From: Rhodospirillales bacterium
Lineage (GTDB): Bacteria > Pseudomonadota > Alphaproteobacteria > Rhodospirillales > Defluviicoccaceae
Direction of reading: 5' to 3'
NCBI GenBank assembly: GCA_016710335.1
Contig: JADJXQ010000003.1
Span: 186,001-250,000 of the forward strand
Length of the DNA: 64,000 nt
Shown here in pieces: positions 1 to 8,759 of the stretch. Position numbers and translations under genes: made by a program. Under the pieces are notes generated by a model. It made no database searches, was not told the origin of the DNA, and saw nothing but the letters and a program-made list of their open reading frames with translations. Position 1 is the stretch's first letter, and the number at the start of each line of letters is the position of its first letter.

Positions 1-362
1 GTGTCAACATTCCGACGGGAAAGCGCGTCGAGGTCGCCCTGACCTACATTCACGGTATCGGACGCACGACCGCGCAGAAGATTTGCGCGGATCTCGGCAT
101 TACGCCCGAGCGGCGGGTCAACCAGTTGAGCGATGACGAGGTCATGCGGCTGCGCTCGACCATCGACGGCGAGCACAAGGTCGAAGGCGACCTTCGTCGC
201 GAGACGGCGATGAACATCAAGCGCCTGATGGACCTCGGGTGCTACCGGGGGCTTCGCCACCGGCGCGGTCTGCCCGTCAACGGTCAGCGCACGCACACCA
301 ATGCCCGCACCCGCAAGGGCAAGGCTCGGCCGATCGCCGGCAAGAAGAAACCTGGCAAATAA
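1..362 (+). CDS. rpsM: 30S ribosomal protein S13, 5' end cut by the window
   Basis: Small-subunit head protein that contacts tRNA and S19. The reading frame runs from the window edge to a TAA stop at 360-362. It lacks only about the first six residues of a normal S13 and opens with the typical [20 protein letters not shown] stretch. The C-terminal [19 protein letters not shown] segment and the basic tail ending in GKKKPGK are diagnostic. It is followed after 18 bases by rpsK, as in the usual bacterial alpha operon. Confidence 0.97.
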   Translation, partial: VNIPTGKRVEVALTYIHGIGRTTAQKICADLGITPERRVNQLSDDEVMRLRSTIDGEHKVEGDLRRETAMNIKRLMDLGCYRGLRHRRGLPVNGQRTHTNARTRKGKARPIAGKKKPGK

Positions 363-380
363 GTTCGACGGGATACACAT

Positions 381-770
381 ATGGCGAAAGCACCGCAGCG
401 CCCGCGTCGCCGCGAGCGCAAGAACATCACTTCGGGCGTGGCGCACATCAACGCCACGTTCAACAATACATTGATCACCATCACCGACGCCCAGGGCAAC
501 GCCATCTCGTGGTCCTCGTCCGGCTCGCAAGGCTTCAAGGGGTCGCGGAAATCGACGCCGTACGCGGCGCAGGTCGCCGCCGAGGATGCCGGGCGCAAGG
601 CGGCGGAGCACGGCATGAAGACGTTGGAAGTGGAAGTGAAGGGGCCGGGATCCGGGCGGGAGTCTGCGCTGCGGGCTCTGCAGTCCGCCGGGTTCGTCAT
701 CACCGCGATCCGGGACGTGACGCCGATTCCCCACAACGGTTGCCGCCCGCGGAAACGCCGGAGGGTCTAG
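381..770 (+). CDS. rpsK: 30S ribosomal protein S11
   Basis: Platform protein of the 30S subunit near the mRNA exit/E site. The 129-aa product has the family's usual length, with the conserved [15 protein letters not shown] motif near residue 25 and the [11 protein letters not shown]-terminus. The ATG at 381 follows rpsM closely in the order rpsM-rpsK-rpoA-rplQ, so co-transcription is expected. Confidence 0.98.
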   Translation: MAKAPQRPRRRERKNITSGVAHINATFNNTLITITDAQGNAISWSSSGSQGFKGSRKSTPYAAQVAAEDAGRKAAEHGMKTLEVEVKGPGSGRESALRALQSAGFVITAIRDVTPIPHNGCRPRKRRRV

Positions 771-902
771 CGCAGCGCGCGCCGGTGCTGCTTGCGCCGG
801 GGCCGGCCGCCCCGAAGTCATTGGCGAGGCTCCGTTGCGGAAGCCGTAAGGGTGGTTCCGCCGGTCCTCGTTTTTCTGTTTTTGCCTCGTGAGGTGCTGC
901 AA

Positions 903-1919
903 GTGATTCAAAAGAACTGGCAGGCATTGATCAAACCTTCAAAGCTGGATGTCACGCCGGGAACCGACCCGCGGCGCCGGGCGACGATCGTCGCGGAGCC
1001 GCTGGAGCGGGGCTTCGGCTTGACTCTCGGCAACGCGCTACGGCGGGTTCTGCTGTCATCGCTGCAGGGTGCCGCGGTGACCGCGATCCAGATCGACGGC
1101 GTATTGCACGAGTTCTCGACTATCCCTGGCGTCCGCGAGGACGTCACCGATATCGTGCTCAACATCAAGACCCTGGCGCTCAGGATGAGCGGAGAGGGGC
1201 CGAAGCGCATCTATCTGCGCGCCGACGGTCCCTGTGAAGTGACCGCTTCCATGATCGACAGCGGCCACGACATCGAGGTGATGAGCCCGGACCTGGTCAT
1301 CTGCACCCTCGACGACGGCGCGCATCTCGCCATGGAGATGACGGTGGAGAACGGCAAGGGCTATGTCGCGGCGGCAGGCGCCCGCTCCGAGGATTCGCCC
1401 ATCGGCCTGATCCCGGTGGACGCCATTTTCTCGCCGGTGCGCAAGGTCGCTTACAAGGTGGAGAACACCCGCGTCGGGCAAGTGACCGACCACGACAAGC
1501 TGTCGCTGGAGGTAACCACCAACGGCGCGGTGACGCCTGAAGACTCGGTGGCCCTGGCGGCCCGCATCCTGCAGGACCAGTTGCAACTCTTCATCAACTT
1601 CGAGGAACCGCACCTGGCGGTGGAAGAGGAGCGCCGCGACGAGCTGCCGTTCAACCGCAATCTCCTGCGCAAGGTGGACGAGTTGGAGTTGTCGGTGCGT
1701 TCCGCCAACTGCCTCAAGAACGACAACATCATCTACATCGGGGATCTGGTTCAGAAGTCTGAGGCCGACATGTTGCGCACCCCCAACTTCGGCCGCAAGT
1801 CGCTCAATGAGATCAAGGAAGTGCTCCAGCAGATGGGCCTGCAGCTTGGCATGGAGATCACCAACTGGCCGCCGGAAAACATCGAAGACCTGGCCAAGCG
1901 CCTGGAGGAACCGTACTAG
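903..1919 (+). CDS. rpoA: DNA-directed RNA polymerase subunit alpha
   Basis: Dimerising scaffold subunit of RNA polymerase. I chose the GTG at 903 because it has a GAGG ribosome-binding site at 891-894, and the resulting 338-aa protein starts [15 protein letters not shown] as alphaproteobacterial RpoA does. The frame is also open further upstream, to 792, but that part has no family similarity. The N-terminal dimerisation domain carries the [18 protein letters not shown] signature. The C-terminal domain near residues 250-330 carries the helix-hairpin-helix region ([17 protein letters not shown]) that binds UP-element DNA and activators. Its TAG stop forms the left CTAG end of the structured repeat that follows. 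Confidence 0.97.
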   Translation: MIQKNWQALIKPSKLDVTPGTDPRRRATIVAEPLERGFGLTLGNALRRVLLSSLQGAAVTAIQIDGVLHEFSTIPGVREDVTDIVLNIKTLALRMSGEGPKRIYLRADGPCEVTASMIDSGHDIEVMSPDLVICTLDDGAHLAMEMTVENGKGYVAAAGARSEDSPIGLIPVDAIFSPVRKVAYKVENTRVGQVTDHDKLSLEVTTNGAVTPEDSVALAARILQDQLQLFINFEEPHLAVEEERRDELPFNRNLLRKVDELELSVRSANCLKNDNIIYIGDLVQKSEADMLRTPNFGRKSLNEIKEVLQQMGLQLGMEITNWPPENIEDLAKRLEEPY

Positions 1920-2021
1920 CGCACAGACCCATTCGAGTGATTCACTCGAACGGACATGTGTGCACCAGAATCAAAAGGTTCGTGCAGCAATGGCGCATTC
2001 TTGAATGCACCGCTGCACTAG
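1916..2021. repeat. Dispersed structured repeat, copy A (rpoA-rplQ spacer)
   Basis: A 106-bp element bounded by CTAG at both ends (1916-1919 and 2018-2021), with imperfect inverted ends (CTAGCGCA and CTAGTGCA). It holds two inverted repeats. One is TTCGAGTGATTCACTCGAA at 1933-1951, self-complementary except at its centre. The other is a long hairpin near 1982-2018 whose outer arms are GTGCAGC and GCTGCAC and whose inner arms are GCATTC and GAATGC. A diverged copy lies at 58918-59024. It occupies most of the rpoA-rplQ intercistronic gap, so it should be transcribed within the ribosomal operon mRNA. A small non-autonomous mobile element is one reading. Confidence 0.75.
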
Positions 2022-2088
2022 GGTGAGCTGGTTAAAGCATTAGCCTAACAAAAGAGCCGCGCAAAAGCGGCGCGTCAGGAGTTGAACG

Positions 2089-2514
2089 ATGCGACATCGT
2101 ATGAGCGGCCGGAAGCTGAACAGGACCAGCACCCACCGGCAAGCCATGTTTGCCAACATGACGGTCTCGCTGCTCAAGCACGAGCAGATCACGACGACCT
2201 TGCCGAAGGCCAAGGAACTGCGCCGCTTCGCGGAGCGCATGATCACTCTCGGCAAGCGCGGCGATCTGCATGCCCGCCGCCGGGCGGCCTCGTTCCTCGG
2301 CGATGACGTGGTGCTCCGCAAGCTGTTCGAGACCCTGGCGGCGCGCTACCAGGCCCGGCCGGGAGGCTACACGCGCGTTCTCAAGGCCGGGTTCCGCCGC
2401 GGCGACAACGCGCCGGTCGCGGTGATCGAACTGGTCGACCGCGATCCGGAGGTCAAGGGAGCCGAGGATCGGGCGCGCGTTGCGGCGGCGGAACAGGCGG
2501 CAGCCGAGGCCTGA
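2089..2514 (+). CDS. rplQ: 50S ribosomal protein L17
   Basis: Large-subunit protein located near the peptide exit tunnel. The 141-aa product starts [20 protein letters not shown] and contains the family motif [21 protein letters not shown], here near residues 38-58. A GGAG-containing ribosome-binding site lies just before the ATG. It is separated from rpoA by the structured repeat at 1916-2021. Its TGA stop overlaps the proposed CTG start of rarA. Confidence 0.97.
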   Translation: MRHRMSGRKLNRTSTHRQAMFANMTVSLLKHEQITTTLPKAKELRRFAERMITLGKRGDLHARRRAASFLGDDVVLRKLFETLAARYQARPGGYTRVLKAGFRRGDNAPVAVIELVDRDPEVKGAEDRARVAAAEQAAAEA

Positions 2515-3812
2515 CCGCCACGCCGAGTCTGTTCGAACACCAGGCGCCGCGGCCGCTCGCCGATCGCCTGCGCCCGTCAGCGCTGGATGAGGTCGCCGGG
2601 CAAGATCATCTGCTGTCGGCGGACGGTCCGATCGGGCGGATGATCGCCGGCCGCCATCTCGGCTCCATGGTCCTCTGGGGTCCGCCCGGCTCCGGCAAGA
2701 CCACCATCGCCCGCCTGCTCGCGGCCCACACCGATCTGCACTTCGAGCCGCTCTCTGCGGTGTTCTCCGGCGTCGCGGACCTCCGGCGGGTGTTCGACGC
2801 GGCCGCCAGGCGGCGCGAGGCCGGGCGCGGCACCCTTCTTTTCATCGACGAAATCCACCGGTTCAACCGCGCGCAACAGGACGGCTTCCTGCCGTACGTC
2901 GAGAATGGCACCGTGGTTCTGGTCGGCGCCACTACCGAGAACCCGTCCTTCGAACTCAACGCGCCGCTCTTGTCGCGCTGCAGGGTGTTCGTCCTGAAGC
3001 GGCTCGGCGACGATGCGCTGGAGGACCTGTTGCAGCGGGCCGAGCGGGATGTCGGCCGCGCCTTGCCGCTCGACGATGATGCGCGCGCGGCTCTCCGCGC
3101 CATGGCCGATGGCGACGGCCGCTATCTCTACAACATGGTCGAGGCGCTGCTGGAGCTTCCGCCGGAGCCGCGCCTCGACACCGGCGCGCTGGCGGCCATC
3201 GTCCAGCAGCGCGTGCCGCTCTACGACAAGAGCCAGGAGGGGCACTTCAACCTGATCAGCGCGCTCCACAAGTCGCTGCGCGGCTCGGACACCGACGCCG
3301 CCCTCTACTGGTTCGCGCGCATGCTGGCCGGCGGCGAGGACCCGCGCTACATCGCCCGCCGTCTGGCGCGGTTCGCGGTCGAGGATGTCGGCCTTGCGGA
3401 ACCGCAGGCGCTGGTGCAGACCCTGGCGGCATGGGAGGCGTACGAGCGCCTGGGATCGCCGGAGGGGGAGTTGGCGTTGGTGCAATGCGTGATCTACCTC
3501 GGCTCGGCGCCCAAATCGAACGCCGCCTACAAGGCCGAAGCGGCGGCGCGGCGGGCGGCGCGCGAGACCGGCTCGCTGATGCCCCCGATGCACATCCTCA
3601 ACGCGCCGACGCGGCTGATGCGCGAGCTTGGCTACGGGGACGGCTACGTCTACGACCACGACACCGAACAGGGGTTCTCGGGCCAGAACTACTTTCCCGA
3701 CGGCATGGAGCGCCGCTCGCTCTACCGGCCGGGCGCGCGGGGCTTCGAGGCCGAGATTGCCAGGCGCCTCGCTTACTGGCGGCGGCTGCGGGAACAGGAG
3801 CACCAGCCCTGA
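2511..3812 (+). CDS. rarA: Replication-associated recombination protein RarA (MgsA), AAA+ ATPase
   Basis: Clamp-loader-like AAA+ ATPase acting at stalled replication forks. Walker A (GPPGSGKTT) lies at about residues 57-65, Walker B ([11 protein letters not shown]) follows, and the C-terminal MgsA region has the expected [20 protein letters not shown] and [11 protein letters not shown] stretches. The first ATG (2640) would delete the conserved PLADRLRP segment and the start of the ATPase core. No in-frame ATG, GTG or TTG precedes that segment. The best candidate is the CTG at 2511, overlapping the rplQ stop as CTGA and giving MTATPSLFE at the N-terminus and 433 aa, the normal length. The function is secure; the start codon is inferred. 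Confidence 0.9.
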   Translation: MTATPSLFEHQAPRPLADRLRPSALDEVAGQDHLLSADGPIGRMIAGRHLGSMVLWGPPGSGKTTIARLLAAHTDLHFEPLSAVFSGVADLRRVFDAAARRREAGRGTLLFIDEIHRFNRAQQDGFLPYVENGTVVLVGATTENPSFELNAPLLSRCRVFVLKRLGDDALEDLLQRAERDVGRALPLDDDARAALRAMADGDGRYLYNMVEALLELPPEPRLDTGALAAIVQQRVPLYDKSQEGHFNLISALHKSLRGSDTDAALYWFARMLAGGEDPRYIARRLARFAVEDVGLAEPQALVQTLAAWEAYERLGSPEGELALVQCVIYLGSAPKSNAAYKAEAAARRAARETGSLMPPMHILNAPTRLMRELGYGDGYVYDHDTEQGFSGQNYFPDGMERRSLYRPGARGFEAEIARRLAYWRRLREQEHQP

Positions 3813-3946
3813 GACTGGTGACGTGCGCCGAAAAAACGGCTTTGAGTTTGACGCCGAACGCGTAGAGTGGAGGCCGGCCTGCACTGCTTGACGACGAAAG
3901 CTGCACGCACGCCGACCGGCTCGGTTGGAGGCGAGGATCCAAGGGA

Positions 3947-4792
3947 TTGAGACCTGTGGCCGTGAAGGCGGGTGCGGCCGGCAGCAGGCGACGGCGCAGC
4001 GGGCCGGTCGGCGACCGCAACCATAACCGGACCCCCGCGCCTGCGCGCGCCTTGAGCTTGGCGGTCGACGGCTTCGACGCCATGCTGTTCGACATGGACG
4101 GCGTCATCACCCAGTCCGCCCGCTTGCACTCGATGCTGTGGAAACAGGTATTTGACGACTTCCTGCAGCAATTCTGCGCCCGCCACAACGTGCCTTTCCG
4201 GCCGTTCGATGCGGAGCGCGATTATCACGACTTCGTCGACGGCAAGCCGCGCTACGACGGCGTCCTCGGCTTTCTCTCATCGCGCGGGATCATGATTCCG
4301 TTCGGCGAGCCGACAGACGGCGAGACCACCGACACCTGTTGCGGCCTCGGCAACCACAAGAACCGCCTGTTTCTGGAGCACCTCGCCCGCGACGGCATGC
4401 CGCTGTTCGACTCCACGGTCAGCCTGATCCGCGAACTTCGCGCCCGCGGCAAGCTGCTGGCGGTCGTGTCCTCCAGCAAGAACACCGAATCGGTGCTGCA
4501 GAAGGCGGGCCTGTTCGAGTTGTTCGACGTCAACGTCAGCGGTCGCGAAGCCGCAGCCATGAGCCTGGCCGGCAAGCCGGCGCCCGACACCTACCTCAAG
4601 GCCGCCGAGTTGTTGGGCGTCGCTCCGTCGCGGAGCGTCGTCTTCGAGGACAGCGTGGTGGGGGTGCAGGCCGGCAAGAGCGCCGGCGCCGGCCTCGTCG
4701 TCGGGGTCGATCGCGGCGCCGACCGCGCTGCGCTGCTATGGCACGGCGCCGACCTGGTGGTCGACGACCTCGGCGAGCTGAAGCTCGATTAG
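3947..4792 (+). CDS. HAD-superfamily hydrolase, beta-phosphoglucomutase-like
   Basis: HAD subfamily IA phosphatase or phosphomutase. The nucleophile motif FDMDGVITQS lies near residue 49, the lysine motif in GKPAPDTY near 211, and the acidic motif VFEDSVVGVQAGKSAG follows. The insert after the first motif (DYHDFVDGKPRYDGV) resembles beta-phosphoglucomutase-family caps. The substrate cannot be told from sequence. The frame opens with TTG at 3947, with GTG alternatives at 3956 and 3962. The first 40 or so residues are basic and poorly conserved, so the true start could be later. It is followed by a pseudouridine synthase gene on the same strand. Confidence 0.85.
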   Translation: MRPVAVKAGAAGSRRRRSGPVGDRNHNRTPAPARALSLAVDGFDAMLFDMDGVITQSARLHSMLWKQVFDDFLQQFCARHNVPFRPFDAERDYHDFVDGKPRYDGVLGFLSSRGIMIPFGEPTDGETTDTCCGLGNHKNRLFLEHLARDGMPLFDSTVSLIRELRARGKLLAVVSSSKNTESVLQKAGLFELFDVNVSGREAAAMSLAGKPAPDTYLKAAELLGVAPSRSVVFEDSVVGVQAGKSAGAGLVVGVDRGADRAALLWHGADLVVDDLGELKLD

Positions 4793-4813
4793 CGTCTGGC
4801 ACGGCAGCAGGTC

Positions 4814-5815
4814 ATGGGTCACGTGCAAACCGTCACCGTCAGCGCCGACGAGGCGGACTTGCGGCTCGATCGCTGGTTCCGCCGGCACTACCCGCAGGTG
4901 CCCCACGGCCGCCTGCAGAAATGGCTGCGCGGCGGGCAGGTGCGCATCGATGGCCGGCGCGCCGAAGCCGGGAGCCGGCTGGACCCCGGCCAATGCATCC
5001 GCGTGCCGCCGCTCGGCGACGATCGGCCGCCCCCTCCCGCGAAGGCCGCGCCGCCGCCCGTGGCTTCCGCGGACGCCAACGAACTGCTCCGGCGCGTTCT
5101 TTACCGGGACGATCACCTGATCGTTCTGGACAAGCCATTCGGGCTGGCGGTGCAGGGCGGAACCCGCACCCACCGCCACCTCGACGCCATGCTGGACGTG
5201 CTTCGCTTCGGCGGCGAGCGGCCGCGCCTGGTTCACCGCCTCGACCGCGACACCTCCGGCGCGCTGGTGCTGGGGCGCACCGCAGCAGCGGCGGCGGCGC
5301 TCACCAAGGCGTTCAAGTCCAAGACCGCGCAGAAGCGCTACTGGGCGGTCGTGGTCGGGGTTCCGGCATATCCCCAGGGTCGCATCGACGTCGCACTCGC
5401 CAAGGTGCTTGGCCGCGGCGGCGAGCGGGTGCAGGCGGACGCGGAGCATGGCCGCCCGGCGATCACCGATTATCGCATCATCGCCAAGGCGGGCCGCGAG
5501 GCGGCGTGGCTGGAGCTGGAGCCGGTTACCGGGCGAACCCACCAGCTTCGCGTCCATTGCGCCGCCATGGGCACGCCGATCCTCGGCGACGGCAAGTACG
5601 GCGGCGCGGCCGCCTTTCCGGGCAGCCAGTGGTCCGGATCGCGCCTGCACCTGCACGCCCGCGCCATCGTCATCCCTCACCCCGCCGGCGGAACCCTCGA
5701 CGCCGAGGCGCCGCTGCCGGACGACCTGAAAACCACGTGGCGGTTCTTCGGGTTCTCGGAGACCGACGGGGACGATTTGCGGCCCCGACCCGGCGGCTGC
5801 GCATCGATCAGGTGA
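4814..5815 (+). CDS. RluA-family 23S rRNA pseudouridine synthase (RluC/RluD-like)
   Basis: Isomerises uridine to pseudouridine in 23S rRNA. An N-terminal S4-like RNA-binding region (residues about 10-60, GRLQKWLRGGQVRIDGRRA) precedes the RluA catalytic domain. The signature HRLDRDTSGALVLGRT contains the catalytic aspartate, and the later GRTHQLRVH motif is also present. At 333 aa the length fits RluC. In many alphaproteobacteria rluC sits next to rarA, a HAD phosphatase and ATP12; here the same set is present but separated by heat-shock and protease genes. The exact target uridines are not deducible. Confidence 0.92.
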   Translation: MGHVQTVTVSADEADLRLDRWFRRHYPQVPHGRLQKWLRGGQVRIDGRRAEAGSRLDPGQCIRVPPLGDDRPPPPAKAAPPPVASADANELLRRVLYRDDHLIVLDKPFGLAVQGGTRTHRHLDAMLDVLRFGGERPRLVHRLDRDTSGALVLGRTAAAAAALTKAFKSKTAQKRYWAVVVGVPAYPQGRIDVALAKVLGRGGERVQADAEHGRPAITDYRIIAKAGREAAWLELEPVTGRTHQLRVHCAAMGTPILGDGKYGGAAAFPGSQWSGSRLHLHARAIVIPHPAGGTLDAEAPLPDDLKTTWRFFGFSETDGDDLRPRPGGCASIR

Positions 5816-6062
5816 CAGGCCGCCAGACGGGAGTGCCCCACCGAAAACAGGCTGGATGCCGGCCCAGACCCGCCACATGCGGCGGTTTCGCTGTTGGCCT
5901 CCTCTTCGACAATGGGGGCTCGTTTCCGCCAGACGGGCGGTACTAACAAAGCCGGCGCAACTTCGGACGACGCACACACACGGGTCTTGCGGCGCTCGGC
6001 GTCGGCGATACATCATGGTTCGCAGGTGACGCTTTTCACTTGCCAGACCGAGGAGGGAACAC

Positions 6063-6503
6063 ATGGCGTTGTACCGGTATGGGGTTGATCCTTGGGATGC
6101 GCCGCACGCGCCGCTGCGGCGTCTTCAGGAAGAGATCAATCGGGCGTTCGGCGATTTTCGCGTGCCGCAGGCGACGGAGTTTCCGCCCATGAACCTGTGG
6201 CGCGGACCGGACGGTATCGTGGCGACGGTCGAGGTGCCGGGGATCCAATTGGAGGACCTGGAGATCACCGTCCATCAGAACACGCTGACCATCAAGGGAC
6301 GGCGCGAACGGCCGACCGCGGAGTCGGAGGTGGCCTATCACCGACAGGAGCGCGAGTTCGGCCCGTTCGCCCGGACCGTGTCGCTGCCGTTCAACGTCGA
6401 TCCGGACAGGGTGACGGCGCGGGCTCAGAACGGCATCCTGACCATCGAATTGCCGCGCCCGGAGGCCGACAAGCCGAAGCGAATCCAGATCAAAGCGAGC
6501 TGA
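6063..6503 (+). CDS. Small heat-shock protein, Hsp20 / alpha-crystallin family (first of two)
   Basis: ATP-independent holdase chaperone of 146 aa. The alpha-crystallin domain spans about residues 38-135 (DGIVATVEVPGIQLEDLEI through NGILTIELPRPE). The family motif LPFNVDPDRVTARAQNGIL contains the usual A-x-x-x-N-G-(I/V)-L core. A GGAGG ribosome-binding site precedes the ATG. A second sHsp gene follows after 16 bases, so the pair is probably one transcript, perhaps with the protease behind it. Pairs of sHsps of different class are common in alphaproteobacteria. No convincing RpoH promoter could be fixed upstream. Confidence 0.94.
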   Translation: MALYRYGVDPWDAPHAPLRRLQEEINRAFGDFRVPQATEFPPMNLWRGPDGIVATVEVPGIQLEDLEITVHQNTLTIKGRRERPTAESEVAYHRQEREFGPFARTVSLPFNVDPDRVTARAQNGILTIELPRPEADKPKRIQIKAS

Positions 6504-6519
6504 CGGAGGAGATTGGACG

Positions 6520-6909
6520 ATGACCGAGAGCCACCAGCCGGCAGCCGGAGACACCGGCGCCGAGAGCACGCGCAACGTTCCGGTATTCCGGCCGCCCGCC
6601 GACATATATGAGACAGCCGACGCGCTGGTCCTGCTGCTGGAGATGCCGAGCGTCGCGCCCGAGGACATCGACGTGACCCTCGACAAGCGCGTCCTGAACG
6701 TGGTCGGGCGGGGTCGCGGCGTGACCCCGGAAGGATACGCTCTTGCGCACGTGGAGTACCGGGATGGGGATTATGAGCGCTCATTCACCTTGTCCGAGAC
6801 GATAGACGCAGACGGCATAGAGGCGTCGATCAAGGACGGCGTGCTGACCTTGCGACTTCCGAAGAGCCAGCCGGCGCCGGCGAAGTCGATTTCGGTGAAG
6901 CCCGGTTGA
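6520..6909 (+). CDS. Small heat-shock protein, Hsp20 family (second of two)
   Basis: A 129-aa sHsp only distantly related to its neighbour. Its alpha-crystallin domain runs from about residue 26 (PPADIYETADALVLLLEMP) to the motif SIKDGVLTLRLPK near residue 115. It lacks the longer N-terminal arm of the first protein, which suggests mixed oligomers or different clients; that is inference. A strong GGAGGAG ribosome-binding site precedes the ATG. The DegP-like protease gene begins 16 bases after its stop, consistent with a protein-quality-control operon. Confidence 0.93.
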   Translation: MTESHQPAAGDTGAESTRNVPVFRPPADIYETADALVLLLEMPSVAPEDIDVTLDKRVLNVVGRGRGVTPEGYALAHVEYRDGDYERSFTLSETIDADGIEASIKDGVLTLRLPKSQPAPAKSISVKPG

Positions 6910-6925
6910 GCGCACCGATCCGATC

Positions 6926-8068
6926 GTGCAGTCGCGGATGACGAGGCCGTTGCGGAGTCGGGCGGGCGGTGGTCGGCGGTCAGGGCCGGCGCTCGTCCGT
7001 CTCGCTCTCGCTGCGTGTCTCGCCGTTTTTTCGGCGGTCTCGGCAGTCCCCGCCGCGGCGACTCTTCCGGCCATCGGACCGGGTGGCGACGTCCCGACGT
7101 TGGCGCCGGTGCTGCGGCGGGTGACGCCGGCGGTTGTCAACATCGCGGTGCTGTCGCGGCAACCGGTGCAGATGAACCCGCTGCTGCGGGATCCTTTTTT
7201 TCGTCGCTTTTTCAATGTGCCTGACGATTTGCCGCGAGAGCGCCCGCGCATCAGCGCCGGCTCCGGCGTCATCGTCGACGCCGTCGGCGGCTATGTCCTC
7301 ACCAACCAACACGTCGTCCAGAACGCTTCCGAGATCGCGGTCACCCTGAAGGACCGCCGCCGCCTGGAGGCGGAACTGGTGGGCAGCGATCCGGCCACCG
7401 ACGTGGCGGTCCTGAAGATCGACCCCAAGGACCTGACGGCGTTGCCGTTCGGCGACTCGGAGGCCCTGGAGGTGGGGGATTTCGTTCTGGCCATCGGCAA
7501 TCCGTTCGGGCTCGGCCAGACCGTGACGTCGGGGATCATCAGCGCCCTCGGCCGCAGCGGCCTTCGGGTCGACGGCTTCGAGGACTTCATCCAGACCGAC
7601 GCCTCGATCAACCCCGGCAACTCCGGCGGCGCTCTTGTGGATCTGCACGGCCGTTTGATCGGCATCAACACCGCCATCATCGCGCCGAGCGGCGGCAACG
7701 TCGGCATCGGCTTTGCGATCCCGAGCCGCATCGCGCGGGCGGTCATGGACCAGATCATCCGCTACGGGGACGTTCACCGCGGCCAGCTGGGCGTATCGAT
7801 CCAGGACGTGACTCCCGATATCGCCGAGGCTCTCGGCCTCGATCGCGCCGCAGGGGCGCTGGTGGCGGCGGTCCAGCCGGGCTCCGCGGCGGCGCAAGCC
7901 GGGCTGCAAAGTCGCGACGTGATCGTTGCCGTCGACGGCGAGCCTGTCGATGGCGCGGGTGATCTGCGCAACCACATCGGCTTGACGCCCGTCGGCAGCA
8001 CCCTTGAACTGCGCCTGTTGCGGGGCGGCCGCGTCCATTCCGTTCGCGTTCGGTTGACCGGGCGCTGA
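6926..8068 (+). CDS. DegP/HtrA-family periplasmic serine protease with one PDZ domain
   Basis: S1C serine protease that degrades or refolds damaged envelope proteins. An Arg-rich N-terminus and hydrophobic stretch (residues about 22-46, ending VPAAA) form a signal peptide. The catalytic triad is readable as His129 (TNQHVVQ), Asp159 (DPATDVAVLKI) and Ser233 (NPGNSGGAL). A single PDZ domain covers about residues 280-375, as in DegS-type or short DegQ proteins. It follows the two sHsp genes closely and is followed 4 bases later by a HAD gene. The start is a GTG at 6926. Confidence 0.93.
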   Translation: MQSRMTRPLRSRAGGGRRSGPALVRLALAACLAVFSAVSAVPAAATLPAIGPGGDVPTLAPVLRRVTPAVVNIAVLSRQPVQMNPLLRDPFFRRFFNVPDDLPRERPRISAGSGVIVDAVGGYVLTNQHVVQNASEIAVTLKDRRRLEAELVGSDPATDVAVLKIDPKDLTALPFGDSEALEVGDFVLAIGNPFGLGQTVTSGIISALGRSGLRVDGFEDFIQTDASINPGNSGGALVDLHGRLIGINTAIIAPSGGNVGIGFAIPSRIARAVMDQIIRYGDVHRGQLGVSIQDVTPDIAEALGLDRAAGALVAAVQPGSAAAQAGLQSRDVIVAVDGEPVDGAGDLRNHIGLTPVGSTLELRLLRGGRVHSVRVRLTGR

Positions 8069-8072
8069 CGCC

Positions 8073-8747
8073 ATGGTCAGACTGTGCGTGTTCGACTGCG
8101 ATGGGACGTTGGTGGACGGCCAGGCGCCGATCGTCGCCGCGATGGCAGCGGCGTTCGCCGCTCACGGCCATCCGCCTCCGGCCGCGGCGGCGGTGCGCAG
8201 GGTGGTCGGCCTGTCCCTGGTGGAGGCGATCGCCAGACTGTTGCCCGAGGGCGACGCCGCCGCCTGGGGAGCGCTGGCCCGCGCGTACAGCGACGCCTTC
8301 GCGGAGAGCCGGCGCATCGGCGCGGTGGCGGAGCCGCTCTACCCGGGGGCGCTGGCCTGCCTGGAGGCGCTGGAAGACGGAGGGTGGGTTCTAGGCTTGG
8401 CGACCGGCAAGTCCCGGCGGGGGGCGCTGGCGACCCTCGCCCGCCACCAGTTGGTCAGCCGCTTCGTCACCGTCCAGACCGCCGACGTGGCGCTCGGCAA
8501 GCCGAGCCCGGACATGGTCCTGCGGGCAATGGACGATGCGGGTGCTGCTCCGTCCGCGACCGTCATGGTCGGCGACACGACCTATGACATGATGATGGCA
8601 TGCAGCGCCGGCGCGTTGGCGGTCGGCGTGACCTGGGGTTACCACGGCATTGAAGAACTGACGGCATCCGGCGCCCACGCCCTCGTCGACCGTTTCGATG
8701 ATGTGGCGTCAACCGTACAAGCCCTGTGCGACGCCCCGCGACGTTGA
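8073..8747 (+). CDS. HAD-family hydrolase, phosphoglycolate-phosphatase-like
   Basis: A 224-aa HAD-IA phosphatase with the nucleophile motif VFDCDGTLVDGQ at residues 5-16, the T/S motif LATGKSRRG near 110, the lysine in LGKPSPDM near 144, and the acidic motif MVGDTTYDMMMA near 167. In alphaproteobacteria this HAD gene typically sits between an rluC-type gene and the ATP12 gene; here it still directly precedes ATP12. The substrate is unproven; 2-phosphoglycolate is only a family-level guess. Confidence 0.88.
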   Translation: MVRLCVFDCDGTLVDGQAPIVAAMAAAFAAHGHPPPAAAAVRRVVGLSLVEAIARLLPEGDAAAWGALARAYSDAFAESRRIGAVAEPLYPGALACLEALEDGGWVLGLATGKSRRGALATLARHQLVSRFVTVQTADVALGKPSPDMVLRAMDDAGAAPSATVMVGDTTYDMMMACSAGALAVGVTWGYHGIEELTASGAHALVDRFDDVASTVQALCDAPRR

Positions 8748-8759
8748 GGAAAGCCGAAC

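Noticed and set aside
792..902. Upstream extension of RpoA to position 792
   Set aside because: The extra 37 residues have no similarity to RpoA, and a good ribosome-binding site serves the GTG at 903.
5986..6014. CTTG ... CGATACATC upstream of the first Hsp20 gene as an RpoH promoter
   Set aside because: The -35 resembles the alphaproteobacterial RpoH consensus, but the -10 match is poor and the spacing approximate, so it is not listed as a feature.
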